DNA of 64,000 nucleotides from Tolumonas osonensis (GTDB lineage: Bacteria; Pseudomonadota; Gammaproteobacteria; Enterobacterales; Aeromonadaceae): positions 186,001 to 250,000 of the forward strand of contig NZ_JACHGR010000004.1 of assembly GCF_014202415.1 (NCBI RefSeq), written 5' to 3'. Numbering within the stretch: position 1 is the first letter of the stretch; the number at the start of each line of letters is the position of its first letter. A program made the position numbers and the translations under genes. Of the stretch, positions 1 to 8,087 are shown one piece after another. The notes below the pieces were generated by a model, which saw only the letters and a list, made by a program, of their open reading frames with translations, was not told the origin of the DNA and made no database searches.

Positions 1-614
1 AAATCCTGCATACGCTGGTGTTCGTTATTCACGGTCATATTAATCAAAGTGATGTCTTTTACGAAACGAAACACCGGATAGCTGGCATTAAGCAAAGAAA
101 ACGAGCCTTCGGTATAAAAAACATTCAGTGGCGCTACCAACGCGATAGCCAAAAACACCGTTAGTAACGAAGAATGATGGCCCGACCAACGCGGGAAAAC
201 CCGGCCCGGGCACTTCAGCACCTTTAGCAGTGAAAATCCAACAATTCCCAAGGAAATCAAATAGTACCAGAGAGGAAAAACCCGCAGTATCTCGCCAGCC
301 TCTCCCGGATTGGAAGAGTAAAGTGAGAGAATGCTATTGAAGTTCGGGGCTCCGTAAGTCCGGCCAAACGGGAAATAGCAGGCAGCTACCAGAGAACTGG
401 TAATCAGTATGCACTTGAATGCTCGCCAGGACAGCCTTTCCAGCAAACACAGGAAGCAAAAAAAGCCCACCGCATCTAGCACACGCAATTCGTAGCCAAG
501 CGAAATATTAATCAGAAAGGCCAGCAGGAACAAAATTCCTGTGTTCCAGTTCAAAAACTCCTGTATACGGGAATATGTCACAGCCTGTCGTATGGTTAAG
601 TTTATAAAATTCAT
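1..614 (-). CDS. Phosphoethanolamine transferase, N-terminal membrane part (partial)
   Basis: The frame is open from an ATG at 614 to the window edge, giving about 204 residues; the C-terminal part lies outside. It reads as several hydrophobic segments (near residues 28-48, 52-84, 115-135 and 150-170) with a segment containing YGAPNFNSILSLYSSNPGEA before the third. This is the pattern of the membrane domain that precedes the periplasmic sulfatase-like domain in EptA/CptA/OpgE proteins, which move phosphoethanolamine from phosphatidylethanolamine to lipid A, LPS core or periplasmic glucans. The acceptor cannot be told without the catalytic domain. An in-frame ATG at 647 is an alternative start; neither has a convincing ribosome binding site. 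Confidence 0.7.
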   Translation of the reverse strand, partial: MNFINLTIRQAVTYSRIQEFLNWNTGILFLLAFLINISLGYELRVLDAVGFFCFLCLLERLSWRAFKCILITSSLVAACYFPFGRTYGAPNFNSILSLYSSNPGEAGEILRVFPLWYYLISLGIVGFSLLKVLKCPGRVFPRWSGHHSSLLTVFLAIALVAPLNVFYTEGSFSLLNASYPVFRFVKDITLINMTVNNEHQRMQD

Positions 615-647
615 CTGGTTTTCTGGATGAGGAGTGAAGATATACAT

Positions 648-924
648 AGCTGCTACGCAGCCACGCCCCTAGAGGAGCGCAACATTGAAGCTCCAATTAT
701 GCAGGCTGTAAAAACACGCTCAGCTTATGCTAAGAAGCCATTGATAGGAGCCTTTATTCCTGTGACGCAGTATACAAAATTAAGTTTTTATGACAAAAAA
801 ATGACAAGAAAATCAAACCTAACAGAAAAATAAAGGTAAGACGGTCCATATTGACTCTTTTACCCGGTAACCTCCTCCCAAACTCAGAACCAGTCAAAAT
901 TCAGACAGTCGCCTCTCAGGCTGC
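648..924. other. Intergenic region without recognised gene
   Basis: Short open frames exist here, including one at 627-833 on the plus strand, but none has a ribosome binding site or a recognisable product. The stretch around 780-840 is A-rich. It probably holds the promoter of the minus-strand transferase gene and decayed sequence next to the transposase remnant. Confidence 0.4.
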
Positions 925-1160
925 AATTAAATGATTCTAGGTATGGAGATTATCAGTTGGTTTTCCTGGACATGAAAAATCCATCGCCCCCGTTCAGTGT
1001 GAATCCGGCATTGATCGGTTTGAGTCAGATTGGGACGTTCAAGACAATGCGCTGCTGTGACATGGCAATATGACCACGTAAGTCGCAGATTCAACCTTTC
1101 CAGACAATAAATTTGGTGGGTTTTCTTGTGGTTGCCAAGGCTCTTGCTCTGTTTGGCACG
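925..1160 (-). pseudogene. Degenerate IS3-family transposase (OrfB) fragment
   Basis: Read on the minus strand just downstream of the levanase stop, an open stretch contains NHKKTHQIYCLERLNLRL. This resembles the conserved 'NHKRVYRIYRxLxLNLR' segment that precedes the DDE catalytic core of IS3-family OrfB transposases. The similarity fades after this motif and the frame stops at about 925 with no catalytic DDE residues, so at most a short decayed piece remains. No terminal inverted repeats were found. The call rests on one motif recalled by eye. It is of interest because it abuts the levan operon and may mark how that operon arrived. Confidence 0.4.
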
Positions 1161-1170
1161 CGTTATACGA

Positions 1171-2781
1171 TCAGTTCACCTTGCGTGCATCACTATAATT
1201 GCGCTTGATCGGCGCAGCCTTGATGGACGAAAGCTCGAAGAAACGTAATTCCGTGTCCCCGCCAAATGATTCGACTGAAAGGCCATTTGCACCGGGAGCT
1301 CCGAATACGAGATCCGAGAGAACAGCTTCGCCGTCATTCACAAAGACTTCGATCGAGATCGTATCAACAATGATGTCCAGTGTGACAATACCATTATGCG
1401 CTGGTGCCGGGGCCTTGCGGACTTCGCGGTAAACTTCTGGCATTGAGTCAGCGATGGCATCCGTATCACGCAAGACAAAGACAGTGCCATTTTTGAAATT
1501 GTACCCGACTACTGCAAAATGCCCTTTCCCTTCCTTGAGATGGAACCGGACCTCATTGGCATCGGAAGCTGCATCGATCTGGACCCGGAGTCGATAGGCA
1601 TCGGATTTTGGCTGGAGAAGCGTCATCTTGGAGCCATCCGGTACCCGTGCCTTGTCACGTACCTCGGTGTTGTCTTCAAGCTTGTCGAGTATGTCGATAG
1701 GGCGCGAGACAAGCACCGGTTTGCCATTGATCGAGCGCAACTCGATACGCCGTACGATCGAATCAGTACCGCCATGCCAGTCGTTGGTCGGCAGTTTGGT
1801 CGCATAGGCCCAGTTATTGAGCCAGCCAATGGCATATCGCGAGGCCAGACGCTGAGTATCACTCAGTCGCGGGTCATCCCACGTCACCATCGCGTAGAAA
1901 TCAGCGCCCGAATCGAGCCATTCAGGTTTGTCGTCATCTGCAGTAAAGTGCTTGCCATCCCAGTCACCAATCCAATACACGGTTCCCGTAGTCATTCCCG
2001 AACCAGCTCCGTTTGCACCTGTCGCTAGCACCCAGCGGGTGTGCTTTGGGTCACCATCAACCGACATGCGAAACAGATCGGGACATTCAAGGAGGCCGAG
2101 GTCATTGCGCTCGAAGCCCGATTGGTACTTCCAGTGCTTCAAATCCGGAGATGTATAGAAACCGATCTTGTGACCTTCCGCGAGAACCATGAGCCATTCA
2201 TTGCGCACGTCGTCCCAGACGATTTTCGGGTCACGCCAGTCTCGGACGCCCGGGTTGTCCATGACAGGATTGCCGTCGTACGCCTGAAAGCGATAGCCGC
2301 CATCGGTCGAAACGAAGAGTGACTGGCGCTGCACGCCTTCATGCTGCTGGGTCATGATGGCAATCACCGCGTCTGCACCGAAGCCCGCAGTATTCCTGGA
2401 GTCAATCACTGCGCTGCCAGTTTCAATGTCGCCAAGACCATTCTTGTACTTGTCGATTGCGATACCGTGATCCTGCCAATGCACAAGATCCGTCGAAGTC
2501 ACGTGGTACCATTCAGTACCATTCCCATTGGGATAATCAGCGTTGTAGAGGTAGTAGTAGTGCCAGACGCCGTTGATCAAAATCGGGCGCTGAGGGTCAT
2601 TCATCCAATGTTTGGCGGAAGTAAGGTGTATTGCGGGCCGATAAGACGCAGTGTCGGATGCTGTTTCCGAATCGGAGCCGGATACGACAGCTATCGCAAT
2701 CCTGGTCGTGAACAACACGGCAAGCGCGCAAACGATTAGGTGCCGATAAGTTACAGACATTGGGATGAGATTAAGGCTCAT
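1171..2781 (-). CDS. lsdB: Secreted exo-levanase / fructan hydrolase (GH32)
   Basis: A glycoside hydrolase family 32 enzyme of about 536 residues that releases fructose from levan or inulin and may also cut sucrose. Catalytic motifs are visible: WMNDPQ (nucleophile Asp about residue 62), WRDPK (transition-state stabiliser about 184) and ECPD (acid/base Glu about 232). A hydrophobic N-terminus (MSVTYRHLIVCALAVLFTT) is a signal peptide, so it acts outside the cytoplasm. I chose the ATG at 2781, preceded by GGAAG; earlier TTG/ATG codons up to 2844 fall in a strong hairpin. It lies directly downstream of levansucrase, as in the lsdA-lsdB operon of Gluconacetobacter diazotrophicus, suggesting the polymer made by the first enzyme is recycled by the second. 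The symbol is by analogy. Confidence 0.88.
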   Translation of the reverse strand: MSLNLIPMSVTYRHLIVCALAVLFTTRIAIAVVSGSDSETASDTASYRPAIHLTSAKHWMNDPQRPILINGVWHYYYLYNADYPNGNGTEWYHVTSTDLVHWQDHGIAIDKYKNGLGDIETGSAVIDSRNTAGFGADAVIAIMTQQHEGVQRQSLFVSTDGGYRFQAYDGNPVMDNPGVRDWRDPKIVWDDVRNEWLMVLAEGHKIGFYTSPDLKHWKYQSGFERNDLGLLECPDLFRMSVDGDPKHTRWVLATGANGAGSGMTTGTVYWIGDWDGKHFTADDDKPEWLDSGADFYAMVTWDDPRLSDTQRLASRYAIGWLNNWAYATKLPTNDWHGGTDSIVRRIELRSINGKPVLVSRPIDILDKLEDNTEVRDKARVPDGSKMTLLQPKSDAYRLRVQIDAASDANEVRFHLKEGKGHFAVVGYNFKNGTVFVLRDTDAIADSMPEVYREVRKAPAPAHNGIVTLDIIVDTISIEVFVNDGEAVLSDLVFGAPGANGLSVESFGGDTELRFFELSSIKAAPIKRNYSDARKVN

Positions 2782-2811
2782 AATCTTCCGAATCGAAATA
2801 TGAGGAGAAGG

Positions 2812-2842
2812 GGGTGCCGGCATGCAGACACCGCACCCCCTC
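2812..2842 (-). terminator. Strong hairpin between levansucrase and levanase genes
   Basis: On the minus strand GGGGGTG-CGG pairs with CCG-GCACCCCC around a loop of about ten bases (one bulged base). It is very GC-rich but not followed by a U run, so it may be a partial terminator, an mRNA-processing or stabilising element, or both. It sits in the roughly 90-base gap between the two genes and could lower levanase expression relative to levansucrase. Confidence 0.6.
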
Positions 2843-2873
2843 AAGGCTTGAGCATGTATAACCAGAAAAGCTG

Positions 2874-4439
2874 TTACTTCAGCGACTTCGTGATTACACC
2901 GCTCGGATTCACATTAAGGTTCGCGGATATATCAGCCCAACCGCCCAGTCCATTGCCATTGAAACCGTAGGAATGATCAACTTCCGATGAATCTCCGTGG
3001 ATATTGATCTTCACTGTTGGCGCCAGGGTACCACCGCGTCGGAAGTCTTCTTTGACACCAACCGTGTCGATGAACGATTGGACCAAACCGCCAGGCATAA
3101 CGTAATGCGAGTACGACTGGAAGTGGCCAGCAGGCTGGTTATAGTCAGGATCGTACGGGGTCCCTGGCCAGTAGTTGAGGTTCGACGGGTTACCCAGCAC
3201 CAGACCGGAGCCCTGGTTCATCGGCTGGTAATCGCTGCGGATACCGTTGCCCACGAAACCATACACGCCCTCAGGACCAGTAATACCTGCTGCATAGGTA
3301 GTGCTGTGGCTGATGGTAAAGAGATAGTACTTGCCGTCTTTCATGTAGATCTGCGGCCGTTCGGTCTGGTCGGTCACGCAGTTCGCCGAAAGAATCGGCG
3401 GCAGGAACTCCCACTCCGTAAGATCGGCGTTCTTTGCTTTCGCCAGACCAATGTTGCCGATCTGGTAGGTCGCACCTGATGCGTTAACCTGAGGAACGGT
3501 CTCGGCGTAAGGGTCACCCTCTTGATAGCCCAGATCCTCTGCGGTGCACTTGGCAGACACGCGCGGCATGGCCGAGTTGCCCTCGAAAACCATATAGGTC
3601 TCGCCCGGGTGAGCCGGATCCTTGAAGGTGAACGGATCGCGGAAGTTGAAGTACGGGTTCTGCTCAGCAGTCTGGTAATAGGTGCCGTCAGCTTCCAGAA
3701 GCGAAATAACCTTGTCGAAACCGGTGAACTTCACACCGTTCTTATTAGCATGCACGTGGCCCACGCTGAGCGCGATCCGCGGGTCGTATGGCTTGATATC
3801 ATTGCCTTTGGCGTCACGATAGAAAGCGACATCCGTGAAGAACAGCTTGACTTCGCCACCCGGGAAGATGCGCGCCGAACCCGACCATTGTGTCTGGTGA
3901 CTGTAGGACTGGTCCTCGAAAATCTGGCCGGTGACACCCTCGGCGAAAACCAGACCGCCATAGGTCCAGCCACCGTTTTCCGGACGCTGTTCAGCAGGAA
4001 TGCCCGCCGGACGATAGAAGTAGCCGATCTTTGCGAACACGTGACGGTCATCGAAGCCAAGACTCCGGTCAGCAACGAGAGAAAAGATAATTTCCTGCCC
4101 GTTGACACTGTATTGGTTACCATCGGCATCGGTCAGAGGCCAGGAGTCCCATACCCAGACTTGTCCGTTCGACATGTCAGGGAAATCCTGCGGGACGCTA
4201 GGCATGGTGTATTCCGCAGGCATCGAGTTCTGGCGTGAGCCAGCCGTCGGATCTGACATTCGTTTGATCTGACGTGCATCGGCACGAGTCCACTTCGCAG
4301 TGAAGTTGTCCTCCGGTGCGTATGCCTGCTGAGAGTGATAAGTCGGTTCAGGACCAGGTTGCAGAAGAGGTGCGGCCATAGCTGTACCCATGACCATCCC
4401 CAACATAGGGATTACCGACAAATATCGATGATTTTTCAC
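2874..4439 (-). CDS. lsdA: Levansucrase (GH68)
   Basis: Makes levan (beta-2,6-fructan) from sucrose, releasing glucose; an exported enzyme of about 521 residues. The GH68 catalytic triad is visible: VWDSWPL (nucleophile Asp about residue 98), NFRDPF (Asp about 268) and TERPQ (acid/base Glu about 360). The GTG at 4439 is the best start because GGAG lies eight bases upstream, and it gives a clean signal peptide (KNHRYLSVIPMLGMVMG, then AMAAP). An ATG at 4496 would add 19 polar residues ahead of the signal. The mature protein resembles the Gluconacetobacter/Zymomonas/Pseudomonas type more than Bacillus SacB. It is the first gene of a levansucrase-levanase operon behind a long leader that carries a c-di-GMP riboswitch. 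No sucrose transporter or regulator gene is nearby. The symbol is by analogy. Confidence 0.92.
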   Translation of the reverse strand: MKNHRYLSVIPMLGMVMGTAMAAPLLQPGPEPTYHSQQAYAPEDNFTAKWTRADARQIKRMSDPTAGSRQNSMPAEYTMPSVPQDFPDMSNGQVWVWDSWPLTDADGNQYSVNGQEIIFSLVADRSLGFDDRHVFAKIGYFYRPAGIPAEQRPENGGWTYGGLVFAEGVTGQIFEDQSYSHQTQWSGSARIFPGGEVKLFFTDVAFYRDAKGNDIKPYDPRIALSVGHVHANKNGVKFTGFDKVISLLEADGTYYQTAEQNPYFNFRDPFTFKDPAHPGETYMVFEGNSAMPRVSAKCTAEDLGYQEGDPYAETVPQVNASGATYQIGNIGLAKAKNADLTEWEFLPPILSANCVTDQTERPQIYMKDGKYYLFTISHSTTYAAGITGPEGVYGFVGNGIRSDYQPMNQGSGLVLGNPSNLNYWPGTPYDPDYNQPAGHFQSYSHYVMPGGLVQSFIDTVGVKEDFRRGGTLAPTVKINIHGDSSEVDHSYGFNGNGLGGWADISANLNVNPSGVITKSLK

Positions 4440-4678
4440 AGTTTTATCTCCATTGTTTTTTTGTAAATATCCATTTTTTCCAGAAGCAATGGACATCCGC
4501 AGTTTTGCCGGTCAAATCCGGAGAAACCTTTCTCCCGGCATAAGATACGCTCAAGAAAGCACCGTTCACTTGCACGAGGCAAGACGAGGCAGCGCAATCT
4601 CTGGATGCATCACGAGCCAGAGAGAGAAAGCAATGTCAAATTGAGGACACGAAAACAGACGTGCCGGCATACAAAACT
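4440..4678 (-). promoter_or_regulatory. Leader RNA between riboswitch and levansucrase (expression platform)
   Basis: About 240 bases separate the riboswitch from the GTG. A stable hairpin lies at 4518-4538 (CCGGGAGAAA pairing with TTTCTCCGG), and several GCCGG/CCGGC segments (4508-4520, 4533-4539, 4663-4668) can pair in alternative ways. Structural switching between these is possible. The hairpin is not followed by a U run, so whether control acts by termination or at translation cannot be decided by eye. Confidence 0.45.
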
Positions 4679-4771
4679 AGCGGTCCCGCTGTCATAGGAA
4701 AATTCCGTTAGACCGGAGACTTTGCGTCGCCACCTTTCGATGGGTTTGCCTTTTTTAGTTAAGCAACCGCT
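4679..4771 (-). ncRNA. Cyclic-di-GMP class I (GEMM) riboswitch
   Basis: On the minus strand a 93-base segment carries the hallmarks of the c-di-GMP-I aptamer. A closing helix pairs AGCGGT (4771-4766) with ACCGCT (4684-4679). Then comes GGCAAACC (4750-4743), a stem CCATC-GAAA-GGTGG with the GNRA tetraloop at 4735-4738, the core GACGCAAAG (4728-4720), CTCCGGTCTAA, and a 3' TATGACAGCGGGACC. The CTAA/TATGA pair fits the tetraloop receptor seen in the Vibrio Vc2 aptamer. It is oriented toward levansucrase and is most likely a cis-regulator of levan synthesis. The ON or OFF sense cannot be read from the aptamer alone. Confidence 0.9.
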
Positions 4772-4879
4772 CACAGACGGAGAGTTAGCCAACTAAACGA
4801 GAATGACAATCAGTCAAATCGCCATCTCTTATTGGGAAAGTAACACAATAGGAATTAATTGGAAATAAAAAACGTGAGC

Positions 4880-4920
4880 TAAATCGGTTTAGTTAAATTT
4901 TTTCGATTTAATTAAATTGA
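4880..4920. promoter_or_regulatory. Two AT-rich palindromes, possible LacI-type operators
   Basis: TAAATCGGTTTA (4880-4891) is an imperfect 12-base palindrome with the central CG common to LacI-family operators. TCGATTTAATTAAATTGA (4903-4920) is an 18-base palindrome with one mismatched pair. Both share TCGRTTTARTTAAATT, so they are also 23-base-spaced near direct repeats. They lie between levansucrase and yrbG and could bind a sugar-responsive repressor. No such regulator gene is in the neighbourhood. Confidence 0.4.
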
Positions 4921-4934
4921 CATAATTTGATGAT

Positions 4935-4950
4935 TGTGATTCAAGTTACA
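4935..4950. promoter_or_regulatory. Putative CRP (cAMP receptor protein) site
   Basis: TGTGATTCAAGTTACA matches the CRP consensus TGTGA-N6-TCACA with one mismatch. It lies about 165 bases upstream of the riboswitch on the levansucrase side and about 210 bases upstream of yrbG, so it could serve either gene. Catabolite control of levan metabolism would make sense. Confidence 0.5.
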
Positions 4951-5160
4951 ACCGTGACGCTTCTGGATAAAAAGTGAACGCAACTGGCCTCTCAAGCCAA
5001 AACAGAAATTAAACCTATGATTTTGCACGATTTTTTATTTTTCACTTATGCCAACCCACCGTATTTCCGTCAGAAATTATTTATTTTTCCGAAAAGAAAC
5101 CATAAGTCACATCCGGTACCATTAACAAAATAAGTCAGCCTAATAGATAGGATGTATAAA

Positions 5161-6129
5161 ATGGCTATTCCGTTGTTAGCTGTAATATTAGGTTTAGCGG
5201 TTTTGGTCTGGAGCGCGGATCGTTTTGTTGAAGGCTCGGCGTCGACGGCTCGTCATTTTGGTATGCCTTCCCTTCTGATCGGCATGGTTGTGGTCGGTTT
5301 TGGCACTTCCGCACCGGAAATGGTTGTTTCTGCATTAGCTGCACTGCAGGGGAATCCCGGCATTGCCTTAGGAAACGCATACGGTTCAAACATCACCAAT
5401 ATTGCATTAATTCTTGGTATTACTGCGTTAATTTGCCCGATCACGATTCATTCACAGGTCTTGCGCAAAGAGCTGCCTGTCCTGACTGCCGTCACCGGGA
5501 TTGCCGTCTACCAATTATGGGATGGTGAACTGAGCCGAATTGATGCGGCCATGCTGATTGCCATCTTTTGTATGCTGATGGGCTGGACTATCCGGCAAGG
5601 TCTGAAACAGCGCAGCGATGCGTTTGCCAATGAAATGGAAAACGAGTTAATCCAGCATACAATGCCTGTCCGTAAGGCTGTGTTCTGGATGCTCACCGGC
5701 TTAGTCCTTCTGATTATCAGTTCCCGTTTTCTGGTATGGGGCGCTGTAGCGATTGCCCAACAACTCGGGATCAGCGACCTGGTGATTGGTTTGACGATCG
5801 TAGCAATTGGCACATCACTGCCAGAACTTGCTTCGTCTGTGATTGCCGCCCGTAAAGGCGAAGATGATATCGCCGTCGGCAATATTGTCGGCTCCAATCT
5901 GTTTAATACTCTCATAGTCGTAGGCATAGCGGGTTCAATTTCACCGCTGCAGACCTCACCAGATATTTTATCCCGGGATATGCTGGTCATGACCATACTG
6001 ACGATTTCACTTTTCATATTCGGTTTTGGCATGAAAAGAAAAAGAACAATTTCCCGCTCCGGAGGTCTGGCGCTGCTGAGCAGTTTCATTGGGTACACAT
6101 CTTATTTGTTAGTGACGACCTTTGCATAA
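5161..6129 (+). CDS. yrbG: Sodium/calcium exchanger family protein
   Basis: A CaCA-family inner-membrane antiporter of 322 residues, the usual length for YrbG. It has the two inverted alpha-repeats that form the ion-binding sites: [12 protein letters not shown] with [10 protein letters not shown] in the N-terminal half, and [12 protein letters not shown] with [10 protein letters not shown] in the C-terminal half. About ten hydrophobic segments are visible, with a charged loop near residues 155-170. I prefer the ATG at 5161 because TAGGA sits eight bases upstream; an ATG at 5152 overlaps that site. In E. coli yrbG leads the kdsD-kdsC-lpt cluster, but here it stands alone, divergent from the levan operon. 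Confidence 0.88.
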   Translation: MAIPLLAVILGLAVLVWSADRFVEGSASTARHFGMPSLLIGMVVVGFGTSAPEMVVSALAALQGNPGIALGNAYGSNITNIALILGITALICPITIHSQVLRKELPVLTAVTGIAVYQLWDGELSRIDAAMLIAIFCMLMGWTIRQGLKQRSDAFANEMENELIQHTMPVRKAVFWMLTGLVLLIISSRFLVWGAVAIAQQLGISDLVIGLTIVAIGTSLPELASSVIAARKGEDDIAVGNIVGSNLFNTLIVVGIAGSISPLQTSPDILSRDMLVMTILTISLFIFGFGMKRKRTISRSGGLALLSSFIGYTSYLLVTTFA

Positions 6130-6140
6130 CCCAAACTGGC

Positions 6141-6176
6141 AGAACGGCAATACCCCAGCATTTAGTTTGCCGTTCT
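6141..6176 (+). terminator. Possible terminator after yrbG
   Basis: AGAACGGCAA pairs perfectly with TTGCCGTTCT around a 16-base loop, 12 bases after the stop codon. The following sequence (ATCCTGTTTTC) is only moderately T-rich. Confidence 0.55.
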
Positions 6177-6437
6177 ATCCTGTTTTCGATTATTTATAAT
6201 ATCCGCTTGCTATATGAACAGCATCCATATAGGATAAATTCTGTTCAATGTGTAAGTAATAGCAGTTTTCTTCGCCACACCGTCTCTTCTAAATCTCACA
6301 TAGAAAGTCTCGTTGTTCCGGTTCAGCTTCCCGTTGTTATGGATGCTGTCTCTGCCTTTTTGATTAGCTCTGACCGCACCAGCACTTACCCATATAAAAG
6401 CCCGCATACAGGCACATATATTTATCAAAGGATTTTT

Positions 6438-6662
6438 ATGTTTATTAATATCTCAAATACTATCAGTGTTTCAAAACATCTTGGCCATCAACAAAATAAC
6501 TGGATTTGTTATGAACCGCTGGAAGGTAATGAACAGCGCAAAAAACCGCTGTGGAAACGTCAGACCGGTCTCATGTCAGCAAATGCGATGCATAGCTGGT
6601 TGATGCATCAATACGCGGATCAAAATGCTGCCGCAGCTTTCCAGAATATCGCCGGAATATGA
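6438..6662 (+). CDS. Small protein of unknown function
   Basis: A 74-residue frame that I do not recognise. The ATG at 6438 is preceded by AAAGGA at good spacing, which supports translation, and a longer version from 6207 lacks such a site. The product is soluble-looking and rich in Gln, Asn, His and Trp (for example HQQNNWICYEPLEGNEQ and ANAMHSWLMHQYADQN), with no membrane segment or cysteine cluster. It stands alone between yrbG and the alcohol dehydrogenase gene. A short inverted repeat (CTATATG/CATATAG, 6210-6232) lies upstream. It may be a lineage-specific gene. Confidence 0.5.
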   Translation: MFINISNTISVSKHLGHQQNNWICYEPLEGNEQRKKPLWKRQTGLMSANAMHSWLMHQYADQNAAAAFQNIAGI

Positions 6663-6784
6663 GTGGATAAGAATAATCTGACTGAATTTCCGTAATTAAA
6701 ATAAAAATTCTGTTAAGTCAGTCAAGGACGTTTCTCCTGTTCTGAATGAAGATGGTACCAGATAGAGACTCAATAAAATCTCAT

Positions 6785-6798
6785 TTGATATATATCTT
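6785..6798. promoter_or_regulatory. Weak FNR-like half site upstream of alcohol dehydrogenase
   Basis: TTGATATATATCTT has a perfect left half (TTGAT) and only ATC of the right half of an FNR box (TTGAT-N4-ATCAA). It lies about 30 bases upstream of the start codon. A fermentative dehydrogenase could be FNR-controlled, but the match is weak. Confidence 0.2.
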
Positions 6799-6828
6799 TC
6801 ACTTCAAAGTTAACAACAGGAGCACTTC

Positions 6829-7980
6829 ATGAGTGTTATGCATTTTTCTGTTCCCCGCGATATCGTCTATGGTGAAAACGCGCTTCAGACGCTCAGTACC
6901 TTAAAAGGCAAACGGGCAGCACTGGTCACCGGCGGCAGCTCAATGAAACGTTTTGGTTTTCTGGAACAGGCGCAAGCTTTGCTGGCAAAAGCCGGCATGA
7001 CCAGCATCGTTATTGATGGTGTGGAACCTAATCCATCAGTCGCGACCGTTCAACGCGGCGCACAGGCAATGCTGGAGTTTGAACCGGACTGGATTGTCGC
7101 CATTGGCGGTGGTTCGGCGCTGGATGCGGCCAAAGTAATGTGGTGCTTCTATGAACATCCTCAGCTGAAATTTGAAGACATTATCGCCGTTGGCTCCATG
7201 CCTCCGCTGCGGAACAAAGCCCGTTTTGTTGCCATTCCATCCACCAGCGGTACAGCGTCTGAAATCACCGCGTTTTCGGTGATCACCGATACGGAAAACC
7301 ATATCAAATATCCGATTGTTGCCGCTGATATGGTACCGGATCTGGCGATCCTTGACCCTGCCCTGCCTGAACTGATGCCACCGCATATTACTGCCAATAC
7401 CGGTATGGATGTGCTGGCGCATGCAACCGAAGCAGTCGCATCGATTGCAGCGACCTCGTTTACCGATCCTTATGCCATTGAAGCCATCAAGCTGGTGCTG
7501 GAAAATCTGGAAAATGCCTATAAAGAACCCGGCAATAAAGACGCCCGTTTTAATATGCACAACGCATCCGCATTAGCGGGTATGGCATTTACCAACGCAT
7601 CACTGGGCCTGGTACATTCCCTGGCACACAAGATTGGTGGTGAATTCGGTGTCACACATGGACTGGCAAACGCGATCCTGATGCCTTACATCATTAACTT
7701 TAACCGTCAGTTCACCGATAAATATGATCGGGTGGAAAAATTGCTGGGAGTGACCGATCTGGCAGAAGCAGTCCGGCAGTTAAATGCAAAACTGAATATT
7801 CCGACCTGTTTCAAAGAATGCGACGAAGTGGATTTTAACGAGACAAAATTCCGTGATGTACTGGACCGCATGAGTGCCAATGCGCATGCAGATCCGTGCA
7901 CTTTAACCAACCCGGGCAAGCCTACCGTTGCGGACGTTAAAGCACTTTATACCGCCGCTTATTACGGTTCTGCTGTTTAA
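6829..7980 (+). CDS. Iron-containing alcohol dehydrogenase
   Basis: A group III (Fe-ADH) NAD(P)-dependent alcohol dehydrogenase of 383 residues, the usual length. It has the GGGSALDAAK dinucleotide-binding loop (about residue 93), the PSTSGTASE segment, and the metal-binding motifs GMDVLAHATEAV and HSLAHKIGGEF...THGLANAI with conserved His and Asp ligands. The exact substrate (ethanol, butanol, lactaldehyde or 1,3-propanediol) cannot be told from sequence. GGAG lies a few bases before the ATG. It is monocistronic, bounded by a terminator downstream, and probably works in fermentative redox balancing. Confidence 0.88.
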   Translation: MSVMHFSVPRDIVYGENALQTLSTLKGKRAALVTGGSSMKRFGFLEQAQALLAKAGMTSIVIDGVEPNPSVATVQRGAQAMLEFEPDWIVAIGGGSALDAAKVMWCFYEHPQLKFEDIIAVGSMPPLRNKARFVAIPSTSGTASEITAFSVITDTENHIKYPIVAADMVPDLAILDPALPELMPPHITANTGMDVLAHATEAVASIAATSFTDPYAIEAIKLVLENLENAYKEPGNKDARFNMHNASALAGMAFTNASLGLVHSLAHKIGGEFGVTHGLANAILMPYIINFNRQFTDKYDRVEKLLGVTDLAEAVRQLNAKLNIPTCFKECDEVDFNETKFRDVLDRMSANAHADPCTLTNPGKPTVADVKALYTAAYYGSAV

Positions 7981-7997
7981 CTTTAGAGCCTTTCTGC

Positions 7998-8030
7998 AAG
8001 CGGATGATGGCAACATTGTCCGCTTTTTTA
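7998..8030 (+). terminator. Rho-independent terminator of the alcohol dehydrogenase gene
   Basis: AAGCGGA pairs with TCCGCTT and is followed by a run of T, starting 18 bases after the stop codon. Confidence 0.85.
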
Positions 8031-8087
8031 TTACTTCAACAATGCTACTATGCCGCCTCATAGATCTTACGTTTGAGGAATCAGGTT

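Noticed and set aside
627-833. A 68-codon plus-strand frame upstream of the transferase gene
   Set aside because: No ribosome binding site, odd composition, and it overlaps the start region of the minus-strand gene.
3522-4238. A 238-codon open frame antisense to levansucrase
   Set aside because: The sense strand encodes all GH68 motifs. The antisense product has no recognisable features.
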